The translations under genes and the position numbers were made by a program. A stretch of 64,000 nucleotides of DNA from Micromonospora sp. NBRC 110009 (GTDB lineage Bacteria > Actinomycetota > Actinomycetes > Mycobacteriales > Micromonosporaceae), in assembly GCF_030518795.1 (NCBI RefSeq), contig NZ_CP130427.1:4216001-4280000 (forward strand), in the 5' to 3' direction. The number at the start of each line of letters is the position of its first letter. Within the stretch, counting starts at the first letter, position 1. Below are positions 40,779 to 48,600 of this stretch, in pieces. The notes under the pieces are model-generated. The model ran no database searches. It worked only from the letters and a program-made list of their open reading frames with translations, and had not been told where the DNA came from.

Positions 40779-41582
40779 GTGAGCCGGATCGGGGTCGCCT
40801 TCGACAAGGCCCGCGCCGACGGACGGGCCGTCCTGGTCGGCTGCATGCCGGCCGGGTTCCCGACCGTCGAGGGCAGCATCGCCGCGATGAAGGCGATGGT
40901 CGAGGCGGGCGTGGACGTCATCGAGGTGGAGATTCCCTACTCCGACCCGGTGATGGACGGCCCGGTCATCCAGAAGGCCAGCGACATCGCCCTCGCCGGC
41001 GGCGTACGCACCGCCGACGCCCTGCGCGTCATCGAGGCGGTCGCGGCGACCGGCGCGCCGGTGGTCACCATGACCTACTGGAATCCGATCGAGCAGTACG
41101 GCGTGGACGCGTTCGCCCGCGACCTCGCCGCCGCCGGGGGCACCGGCCTGATCACCCCGGATCTGATCCCGGACGAGGCGGGCGAGTGGCTGGCCGCCTC
41201 CGACGCGTACGGCCTGGACCGGACGTTCCTGGTCTCCCCGTCGTCCACCGACGCCCGGCTGAAGATGACCGTCGAGCACTGCCGCGGCTTCGTCTACGCC
41301 ACCGCGATCATGGGGGTCACCGGCGCCCGGGCGCAGACGTCCCAGGCGGCCCCGATCCTCGTCTCCCGGCTGCGCGAGGTCACCGACCTGCCGCTCGGCG
41401 TCGGGCTGGGCGTGGGCACCGGCGCGCAGGCCGGCACCGTCGCCGGGTACGCCGACGGCGTCATCGTCGGCAGCGCGCTGGTCCGCTGCGTGCTGGACGC
41501 CCCGGACCAGGCCGCCGGTCTGGCCGCCCTGCGGACGCTGAGCGCCGAACTCGCCGAGGGCGTCCGCAACCCGGTCCGCTGA
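40779..41582 (+). CDS. trpA: Tryptophan synthase alpha chain
   Basis: 267 residues from GTG 40779, ten bases after AAGGAG. The catalytic Glu and Asp lie in VIEVEIPYSDPVMDGPVIQ; the COMM domain-contact loop and YGVDAFARDLA are normal, and GVGLGVGTGAQA forms the phosphate site. It splits indole-3-glycerol phosphate into indole and glyceraldehyde phosphate, passing indole to TrpB. The stop is followed by a convergent Nudix gene after 79 bases without a strong hairpin. Confidence 0.96.
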   Translation: MSRIGVAFDKARADGRAVLVGCMPAGFPTVEGSIAAMKAMVEAGVDVIEVEIPYSDPVMDGPVIQKASDIALAGGVRTADALRVIEAVAATGAPVVTMTYWNPIEQYGVDAFARDLAAAGGTGLITPDLIPDEAGEWLAASDAYGLDRTFLVSPSSTDARLKMTVEHCRGFVYATAIMGVTGARAQTSQAAPILVSRLREVTDLPLGVGLGVGTGAQAGTVAGYADGVIVGSALVRCVLDAPDQAAGLAALRTLSAELAEGVRNPVR

Positions 41583-41661
41583 CGCTCCGGCACGGCGCCC
41601 CCGGTCGTTTCGCTGTGGTGGTGACGCTCCGGGCCTGACCGGCGGGAGCGCGGCCGCCGGA

Positions 41662-42189
41662 TCAGGCGGTTCGGGCCGGGCGTGACGGGTCGACGAGCGG
41701 CCCCGGCGGCTCAGCCCGGGGCCCGGGGGCGACCGGCTCCGCCCGCGCCTCACCCAGCACGCCGGACCGGCCGGCGAGGGCGTCGGCGAGGGCGGCCCGG
41801 GTGGTCGGGGTCAGCACGTCGGGGAGCGCGTCCGGCGGGTGCCAGGCGAGGTGGCAGCCGTCCGTCGGTGCGGCGGCCGGACGGCCGGCGCGGACCCGGG
41901 CCCGGAACACGTGGACCAGCACGTCCGGCGGGGTGCCGCAGCGCCCGGCCGGGGGTGGGGGAGCGTCGGGGACGCCGAGCCGGTAGAGGCCGACCAGGTC
42001 GAGGAGGTCGACCTCCCAGCCGGTCTCCGCGCGGATCTCGCGGATGGCGGCGGCGAGCGGGCTCTCGTCGTGGCGCGGTCGCCCGCCGGGCAGCGCCCAG
42101 CGCCGGCCGGCGCCGGCCTGCCGGCAGAGCAGCACCCGACCGGCCTGGTCGACGACGACCGCGGCGACCGCCCAGCGCAGCCCGCTCAT
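41662..42189 (-). CDS. Nudix hydrolase
   Basis: 175 residues from an ATG whose first base is 42189. The Nudix box is GGRPRHDESPLAAAIREIRA followed by ETGW: the Gly, first Glu and REIxxE-like core are present, but the first Glu of the usual EExGU pair is Ala, with the second retained. WALPGG precedes it. Nudix enzymes cleave nucleoside diphosphate derivatives using magnesium. The final 40 residues are a Pro/Ala-rich tail. The altered metal-site position may change specificity or rate. TAGGCT lies eight bases before the ATG. Confidence 0.87.
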   Translation of the reverse strand: MSGLRWAVAAVVVDQAGRVLLCRQAGAGRRWALPGGRPRHDESPLAAAIREIRAETGWEVDLLDLVGLYRLGVPDAPPPPAGRCGTPPDVLVHVFRARVRAGRPAAAPTDGCHLAWHPPDALPDVLTPTTRAALADALAGRSGVLGEARAEPVAPGPRAEPPGPLVDPSRPARTA

Positions 42190-42197
42190 GGACAAAG

Positions 42198-42203
42198 AGC
42201 CTA
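42198..42203 (-). promoter_or_regulatory. -10 element for a leaderless Nudix transcript
   Basis: On the minus strand TAGGCT (42203-42198) ends eight bases before the ATG at 42189. Same hexamer as upstream of hisF. Confidence 0.42.
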
Positions 42204-42277
42204 CGACGGTGCATACCCCAAGTCATGCGGCTCGCGAAGGCGACCGGACCGGGTGCCGCGAGCACCCTCGGCAGCGG

Positions 42278-42283
42278 TAGCGT
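42278..42283 (+). promoter_or_regulatory. -10 element for a leaderless lgt transcript
   Basis: TAGCGT ends eight bases before the lgt GTG at 42292. No Shine-Dalgarno sequence. Confidence 0.42.
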
Positions 42284-42291
42284 GTTCACCC

Positions 42292-43467
42292 GTGACCCTC
42301 GCCCCGATGACCCCACTGGCGGCCCTGCCCAGCCCCAGCACCGCCGTCTGGCAGCTCGGACCCGTTCCGGTCCGGGCGTACGCACTCTGCATCATCGTCG
42401 GCATCGTGGTGGCCTGCGTGGTCACCGAGCGCCGGCTCCGCCAGCGCGGCGTCGCGCCGGGCGCGGTGCTCGACATCGCGGTCTGGGCGGTGCCGACCGG
42501 CATCGTCGGCGCGCGGATCTACCACGTGATCACCTCACCCGAGAAGTACTTCGGCGAGCACGGCCAGCCGCTCAAGGCGTTCGCCATCTGGGAGGGCGGC
42601 CTCGGCATCTGGGGTGCCGTCGCCGGCGGGGCGATCGGTGCCTGGATCGCCGCCCGGCAGCTCGGCATCCCGCTCGGCGTGGTGGCCGACGCGCTGGCCC
42701 CGGGCCTGCCGCTGGCCCAGGCGGTCGGCCGCTTCGGGAACTGGTTCAACAACGAGCTCTACGGCGGCCGTACCGGCCTGCCCTGGGGGCTCGAGGTGCA
42801 CGTGATGGACCCGGACAATCCCGGCCACGCGCTGCGCGACGACGCCGGCAACCCGGTCCTGCAGCCCGGGCTCTACCACCCGACCTTCCTCTACGAGGCG
42901 CTCTGGAACGTGGGCGTCGCCGCCCTGGTCCTCGTCCTCGACCGGAAGCTGCGGCTCGGCCGGGGCCGGGCGTTCGCGCTCTACGTGATGGGCTACACCG
43001 CGGGCCGGTTCTGGATCGAGCTGATGCGCACCGACGAGGCCAACCACGTCCTCGGCCTGCGGCTCAACGTGTGGACCGCGGCGCTGGTCTTCCTCGGCGC
43101 CCTGGCCTACTTCCTGCGGGTCCGGGGTCCCCGCGAGTACCTGGTCCCGGTCGGCGTCCCCGCCGCCCCGGTGCCGCCCGCCGGTGGCGACGTGTCGCAG
43201 GTCGACCTCGCCGCCCGCGAGGCCGGCGCGCGCCCGGTCGCGCCGGAGGGCTACCGGGTGGTGAACGAGGAGCAGTTCCGCGCGTACCGGGACACCGGTG
43301 TGCTCCCCGACGAGGAGCCGGTGGCGGACGGCGCGGACGCCGAGGCCCGCTCGCCGGCCGGCGACCGGGACGCCGACGCCCCGGCTGCAGCCGGGGACCC
43401 GGCGGCGCCCACCGGGGACGACCGGGCCGGCGCCACCGGCTCCCGCCCCGTCGACCGGGACAGCTGA
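42292..43467 (+). CDS. lgt: Prolipoprotein diacylglyceryl transferase
   Basis: 391 residues from GTG 42292 (ATG 42307 is an alternative). Seven membrane helices fill about residues 20-285. The Lgt signature GRFGNWFNNELYG is near residue 146, with GARIYHVITSPEKYF and WEGGLGIWGAVAGG before it and LYHPTFLYEALWN after. It transfers diacylglycerol from phosphatidylglycerol to the lipobox cysteine, the step before LspA. The C-terminal 95 residues are a disordered acidic/Ala-Pro tail facing the cytoplasm, longer than in Gram-negative Lgt and common in actinobacteria. It follows the trp operon as in related genomes. Confidence 0.95.
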   Translation: MTLAPMTPLAALPSPSTAVWQLGPVPVRAYALCIIVGIVVACVVTERRLRQRGVAPGAVLDIAVWAVPTGIVGARIYHVITSPEKYFGEHGQPLKAFAIWEGGLGIWGAVAGGAIGAWIAARQLGIPLGVVADALAPGLPLAQAVGRFGNWFNNELYGGRTGLPWGLEVHVMDPDNPGHALRDDAGNPVLQPGLYHPTFLYEALWNVGVAALVLVLDRKLRLGRGRAFALYVMGYTAGRFWIELMRTDEANHVLGLRLNVWTAALVFLGALAYFLRVRGPREYLVPVGVPAAPVPPAGGDVSQVDLAAREAGARPVAPEGYRVVNEEQFRAYRDTGVLPDEEPVADGADAEARSPAGDRDADAPAAAGDPAAPTGDDRAGATGSRPVDRDS

Positions 43468-43478
43468 GCGGGGGAGTC

Positions 43479-44666
43479 ATGCGTACCGCGGTGGTGGTCG
43501 GCGCCGGCCTCGGCGGGCTGGCGGTGGCCGGCGTGCTGGCCCGCTCCGGCTGGCGGGTCACCCTCCTCGAACGGGCCGACCGGGTCCGTCCGGAGCCGAC
43601 CGCCGTCGTGCTCTGGCCCAACGGGGTACGCGCGCTGCGCGCCCTCGGGCTCGGCGCCGGGCTGGACGCGATCGCCACCCCGCTCCCCGACGGCGGCGTA
43701 CGCCGCCCCGACGGGCACTGGCTGGTCCAGCCCCGCCCCGCGCCGGCCGAGCGGATGCCGGTCGTGGTGCACCGGGAGGACCTCCACGACGCGCTGATCG
43801 CCGGGCTGGGCGACCAGGTCGAGCTGCGTACCGGGGTGACGGTGCGGACGGTGCGCGCGGTCTCCGGGGAGCGCCCGGCGGTCGGCGACGGCCGGCACAC
43901 CGTCGAGGCGGACCTGGTGGTCGCCGCCGACGGCACCGACAGCGAGATCCGTCGCCAGCTCGCGCCCGAGGCGGCCGTGGTCAGCTCCGGCTGCGCCGCC
44001 TGGCGGGCGGTGATTCCCTGGTACCGGGTGCCCCGGCTCGCCGCCGAGCAGCAGGTGGGCGGGGAGGTGCTCGGCGCGGGCTACCGCTTCGTGGCCGCCT
44101 CGCTCGGGGACCGCGGCGGGGCCGGCGGGTCGAGCCGGGGCGGCGTCTACTGGGTGGCCACGGCCGCCGGGGCGCCCCGACCGGAGCCGCCGGAGACCCA
44201 GCTGGCCCTGCTCAAACGCTGGTACGCCGGCTGGCCCGCCCCGATCGCCGAGCTGCTCGACGCCACCGACCCGGCGGACCTGGTGCAGCAGGAGATCCGC
44301 GAGCTGCGGCCGCTGCCCCGGGCCTACGGGTTCCCGGCCGGCCCGGGCGGGGTGGTGCTGCTCGGCGACGCCGCGCACGCCATGCCGCCGCACCTCGGGC
44401 AGGGCGCCTGCCTCGCCTTCGAGGACGCGGCCACCCTCGCCGCGCTGCTGCGCGAGTCCCGGCTTCCCGACGCGGTGGCCGCGTACGACCGGGTGCGCCG
44501 GCCCCGCGCGGCGACCATGGTGCGGCAGACCCGCCGGATGTCGGCGGTGCTGCAGACCCGGGGCCGGCTGGCGCTGCGCGCCCGCGACGCCGCCCTCGGC
44601 ACGATCAGCCCCCGGCTGCGCAGCACCGCGGCCGCGGCGGCCGCCGCCTGGCATCCGCCGGCCTGA
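43479..44666 (+). CDS. FAD-dependent monooxygenase (PHBH family)
   Basis: 395 residues from ATG 43479 with GGGGAG six bases before. Rossmann GXGXXG motif at the start: VVGAGLGGLAVAGVLARSG. The DG motif region VVAADGTDSEIRRQL and the GD motif GGVVLLGDAAHAMPPHLGQG are intact, so FAD and NAD(P)H binding are expected. Such enzymes hydroxylate aromatic or polyketide substrates. The substrate is unknown; the adjacent lgt gives no clue. A stem straddling its stop is a likely terminator. Confidence 0.9.
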   Translation: MRTAVVVGAGLGGLAVAGVLARSGWRVTLLERADRVRPEPTAVVLWPNGVRALRALGLGAGLDAIATPLPDGGVRRPDGHWLVQPRPAPAERMPVVVHREDLHDALIAGLGDQVELRTGVTVRTVRAVSGERPAVGDGRHTVEADLVVAADGTDSEIRRQLAPEAAVVSSGCAAWRAVIPWYRVPRLAAEQQVGGEVLGAGYRFVAASLGDRGGAGGSSRGGVYWVATAAGAPRPEPPETQLALLKRWYAGWPAPIAELLDATDPADLVQQEIRELRPLPRAYGFPAGPGGVVLLGDAAHAMPPHLGQGACLAFEDAATLAALLRESRLPDAVAAYDRVRRPRAATMVRQTRRMSAVLQTRGRLALRARDAALGTISPRLRSTAAAAAAAWHPPA

Positions 44667-44677
44667 CCGGCCGGCGG
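44655..44677 (+). terminator. Hairpin containing the monooxygenase stop codon
   Basis: CCGCCGGCC and GGCCGGCGG form a perfect 9-bp stem; the five-base loop TGACC contains the stop codon 44664-44666. It lies between convergent genes. Confidence 0.5.
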
Positions 44678-44684
44678 GCGCCGC

Positions 44685-45530
44685 TCAGCCGAGCAGGGCG
44701 GCCGGCTCCGCGATGCAGGCGGTGCCGACCCGGCGGAAGCCGACCCGCAGGTAGACCCGGGCGATCTCCTCGCTGCCGGCGGAGAGGAAGACCAGGTCGG
44801 TGCCGGCCGCGAGCAGTTCCCGGGCCAGGGTGGCGGTGACCGCCGCGCCGAGACCGCGCCGGCGGGCCACCGGCAGGGTGGCCACCCCGGCGATCTCCGC
44901 CACGTCGTCGACCCGCATCGCCATCCCGCTGGCCAGCGCCCCCTGGTTGGGGGTGTCGGCGAGCACCGAGATCCGCCGGCCGTCGGCGATCCGCACCGCC
45001 TCCTCCTCCAGCGCGGCCACGTCCAGGCGGGCGACCGCCGCGTCCCGCTCGGCCGGGCCGGCCCCGCCGCGCGCGGTGCCGCCGTTGGAGAAGCCGACCG
45101 CCGCGACGGCCCGGCGCACCGCCACGTCGGCCGCGAAGCCGGGCTCCGCCGGGTCGAGGACCCGCACCGGTACGTCGCTGAGCGTCGCCGGGTCGGGCAG
45201 GCGGGCGGGGTCGAGCACCATCAGCGGCGCCTCCAGCACGGACAGCCCCGCCGAGCGGGCCACGGCGAGCAGGTCCGGGGTGACCTCGTGCACCCACTCG
45301 AACGCCTCCGGCAGGCCCAGCTCCCGCTGCCGGGCGCGGACCGCCGTCACGTCGGCCAGCGAGGGCGGCCCGCTCGCGTCGAGCCGGGGTCGCGCGTAGA
45401 ACGGCCAACCGGCGCCGTCCCGGACGAAGAGCACCAGCGGTCCGTATTCCTCCGCACGGGCTGCATCCCGGGGCACCGCGTCGTAGAACCGCTCCAACCG
45501 GTCGAGCACGTCAGTGCGTACGACATCCAC
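44685..45530 (-). CDS. GNAT-family N-acetyltransferase
   Basis: 281 residues from a GTG whose first base is 45530. The N-terminal half (about 1-120) is a degenerate GNAT-like or unrelated module; the C-terminal half has the acetyl-CoA motif ATLPVARRRGLGAAVTATLA near residue 220 with the R/Q-x-x-G-x-G/A pattern, and YLRVGFRRVGTACI near the end. Tandem-GNAT architecture is suggested by the length. The substrate is unknown. TAGTCT lies six bases before the GTG, so the transcript is probably leaderless. Confidence 0.83.
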   Translation of the reverse strand: MDVVRTDVLDRLERFYDAVPRDAARAEEYGPLVLFVRDGAGWPFYARPRLDASGPPSLADVTAVRARQRELGLPEAFEWVHEVTPDLLAVARSAGLSVLEAPLMVLDPARLPDPATLSDVPVRVLDPAEPGFAADVAVRRAVAAVGFSNGGTARGGAGPAERDAAVARLDVAALEEEAVRIADGRRISVLADTPNQGALASGMAMRVDDVAEIAGVATLPVARRRGLGAAVTATLARELLAAGTDLVFLSAGSEEIARVYLRVGFRRVGTACIAEPAALLG

Positions 45531-45536
45531 CGCGCG

Positions 45537-45542
45537 AGACTA
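45537..45542 (-). promoter_or_regulatory. -10 element for a leaderless GNAT transcript
   Basis: On the minus strand TAGTCT (45542-45537) ends six bases before the GTG at 45530. No Shine-Dalgarno sequence. Confidence 0.42.
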
Positions 45543-45603
45543 CACGTCCCACGATCTGGAAGTGTGATCAATCTGAACTGGCCTTGCGCCGGACGCCCTA
45601 ACG

Positions 45604-45609
45604 TAGACT
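45604..45609 (+). promoter_or_regulatory. Candidate -10 for gltBD
   Basis: TAGACT, the same hexamer as upstream of hisD, lies 68 bases before the gltB GTG, in an AT-rich patch (AATAAAA at 45611) that stands out here. A well-placed -35 is not evident. The leader would carry the AGGAGG site at 45668. Confidence 0.35.
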
Positions 45610-45677
45610 CAATAAAACCCACGTAGGGCCGACGTCGTCCCGACCATGATCCAACCTGAGTGACGACAGGAGGCCCG

Positions 45678-48600
45678 GTGGCCTTTCCGTACCCTCTCAG
45701 CCCCCAGCCGGCCCCCCAGGCGGGGCTGTACGACCCCGCCCACGAGCACGACGCCTGCGGTGTGGCCTTCGTGGCCGACCTGCACGGTCGCCGGTCGCAT
45801 GAGGTCGTCGCGAACGGCCTCGGGGCGCTCTGCCGGCTGGACCACCGGGGTGCCCGGGGCGCGGAGCACAACACCGGTGACGGCGCCGGAATCATGATCC
45901 AGGTGCCGGACGCGTTCCTCCGCGCGGTCGTCGACTTCCCGCTGCCGCGCGCCGGTCAGTACGCCACCGGCCTGGTCTTCCTCCCCGACGACGACGCCGC
46001 CGAGGCGCGCGCCCGTCAGGTGGTGGAGAAGTACGCGCTGGTCGAGGGGGCCGACGTTCTCGGCTGGCGGGAGGTCCCCACCGACCCGGCCGGCCTCGGC
46101 GAGACCGCCCTGGCGGCGATGCCCCGGGTCCGGCAGCTCTTCCTCGCCGCGCACCGGCTCACCGACTCGCCCGCCGGCCCGGCCGGCTCCCCGCTCGGCG
46201 GGCTGGAGCTGGACCGGGTGGCCTTCTGCGTACGCAAGCAGACGGAGCGGGAGACCGCCGAGCGGGGCGTGCCGGCGTACTTCCCGTCGCTCTCCGGCCG
46301 GACCATGGTGTGGAAGGGCATGCTCACCCCGGACCAGCTGCCGGCGTTCTACCCCGAGCTGACCGACGAGCGGGTGGTCAGCGCGATCGCCCTGGTGCAC
46401 TCGCGGTTCTCCACCAACACCTTCCCGTCCTGGCCGCTGGCCCACCCGTACCGGTTCATCGCGCACAACGGCGAGATCAACACGATCCGCGGCAACCGCA
46501 ACTGGATGCAGGCCCGGGAGGCGCTGCTCCGCTCCCCGGACCTGCCCGGCAACATCCGTCGGGTCTTCCCGGTCTGCACCCCCGGCGCCTCCGACTCGGC
46601 CAACTTCGACGAGGTTCTGGAGCTGCTGCACCTGGCCGGGCGGAGCCTGCCGCACGCGGTGCTGATGATGATCCCCGAGGCGTGGGAGAACGACCCGGAC
46701 ATGCGCGCGGACAAGCGCGCCTTCTACCGCTTCCACGCCAGCCTGATGGAGCCGTGGGACGGCCCCGCCTCGGTCGCCTTCACCGACGGCGAGATCGTCG
46801 GCGCGGTGCTCGACCGCAACGGGCTGCGCCCCGGCCGCTGGTGGCGGACCGCCGACGGCCTGGTGGTGCTGGGCAGCGAGGCGGGCGTGCTCGACCTCGA
46901 CCCGGCCACCGTGGTGGCCAAGGGCCGCCTCCAGCCGGGGAAGATGTTCCTGGTCGACACGGTCAACGGCCGGATCGTCTCCGACGACGAGATCAAGACC
47001 GAGCTGGCCGCCGCCCAGCCGTACGACGAGTGGCTGCACGCCGGCCTGATCGAGCTGGACGAGCTGCCGCCGCGCGAGCACATCGTCTACACCCACGACT
47101 CGGTACGCCGCCGGCAGCAGACCTTCGGCTACACCGAGGAGGAGCTGAAGATCCTGCTCGCCCCGATGGCCCGCAACGGCGCGGAGCCGATCGGCTCGAT
47201 GGGCACGGACACTCCGATCGCCCCGCTCTCGACCCGGCCGCGGCTGCTCTACGACTACTTCCACCAGCTCTTCGCCCAGGTCACCAACCCACCGCTGGAC
47301 GCCATCCGGGAGGAGCTGGTGACCAGCCTGGCGTGCACCATCGGGCCGGAGGGCAACCTGCTCGACCCGGGCCCGGCGAGCTGCCGGCAGATCGTGCTGC
47401 CCTACCCGGTGATCGACAACGACGAGCTGGCCAAGATCCTCTCCATCGACGAGGACGGCGACCTGCCCGGCTTCAAGGCGGTCCGGGTCTCCGGGCTCTA
47501 CCGGGTCCGCGACGGCGGGGCCGGCATCAAGGCCCGGCTCACCGAGATCTGCCGGCACGTCTCCGAGGCGATCGAGGACGGCGTGCGGATCCTGGTGCTC
47601 TCCGACCGGGACTCCAACGCCGACCTGGCCCCGATCCCGTCGCTGCTGCTCACCGCCGCGGTGCACCAGCACCTGGTGCGCGAGCAGACGCGGACCCAGG
47701 TGGCGCTGATCGTCGAGTCCGGCGACTGCCGCGAGGTGCACCACGCGGCCGTGCTGATCGGCTACGGCGCGGCGGCGGTCAACCCGTACCTGGCCTTCGA
47801 GTCGGTGGAGGACATGATCTCCACCGAGGCGCTGGTCGGCGTCGACCCGGAGAAGGCGGTCCGCAACTACGTCAAGGCGCTCGGCAAGGGCGTCCTGAAG
47901 ATCATGTCCAAGATGGGCATCTCGACGGTCTCGTCGTACTGCGGGGCGCAGGTCTTCGAGGCGGTCGGCCTGGACACCCGGCTGGTCGAGCGCTACTTCC
48001 GGGGCACCCCGAGCACGATCAGCGGCATCGGGCTGAACGAGATCCACGCCGAGGTGGCCGCGCGGCACGGCCTCGCCTGGCCGGCCCCCGGCGCGCAGCC
48101 CTCGGACCGGTTGGAGGTCGGCGGCGAGTACCAGTGGCGCCGCGAGGGTGAGCTGCATCTGTTCAACCCGGAGACGGTCTTCCTGCTCCAGCACGCCACC
48201 CGCAGCCGCCAGTACGACGTCTTCCGGCAGTACACCGCCAAGGTCGACGAGCTGGCCGCCCGGGCCGGCTCGCTGCGCGGCCTGTTCACCCTGCGCGCCG
48301 GCGTCCGCCCGCCGGTGCCGCTGGCGGAGGTGGAGCCGGCCGGCGAGATCGTCAAGCGGTTCGCCACCGGCGCCATGTCGTACGGGTCGATCTCGGCGGA
48401 GGCGCACGAGACCCTGGCCATCGCGATGAACCGCCTCGGCGGCAAGTCCAACACCGGCGAGGGCGGCGAGGACGTCGCGCGGCTGCACGACCCCGAGCGC
48501 CGCTCGGCGGTCAAGCAGATCGCCAGCGGCCGGTTCGGGGTGACCAGCGAATACCTGGTCAACGCCGACGACCTGCAGATCAAGATGGCCCAGGGCGCCA

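Noticed and set aside
45531..45677. GlnR box upstream of gltBD
   Set aside because: GTGAT-N6-GAACT at 45564-45579 matches the consensus poorly and lacks the second pair, so I do not call it despite the nitrogen-related gene.
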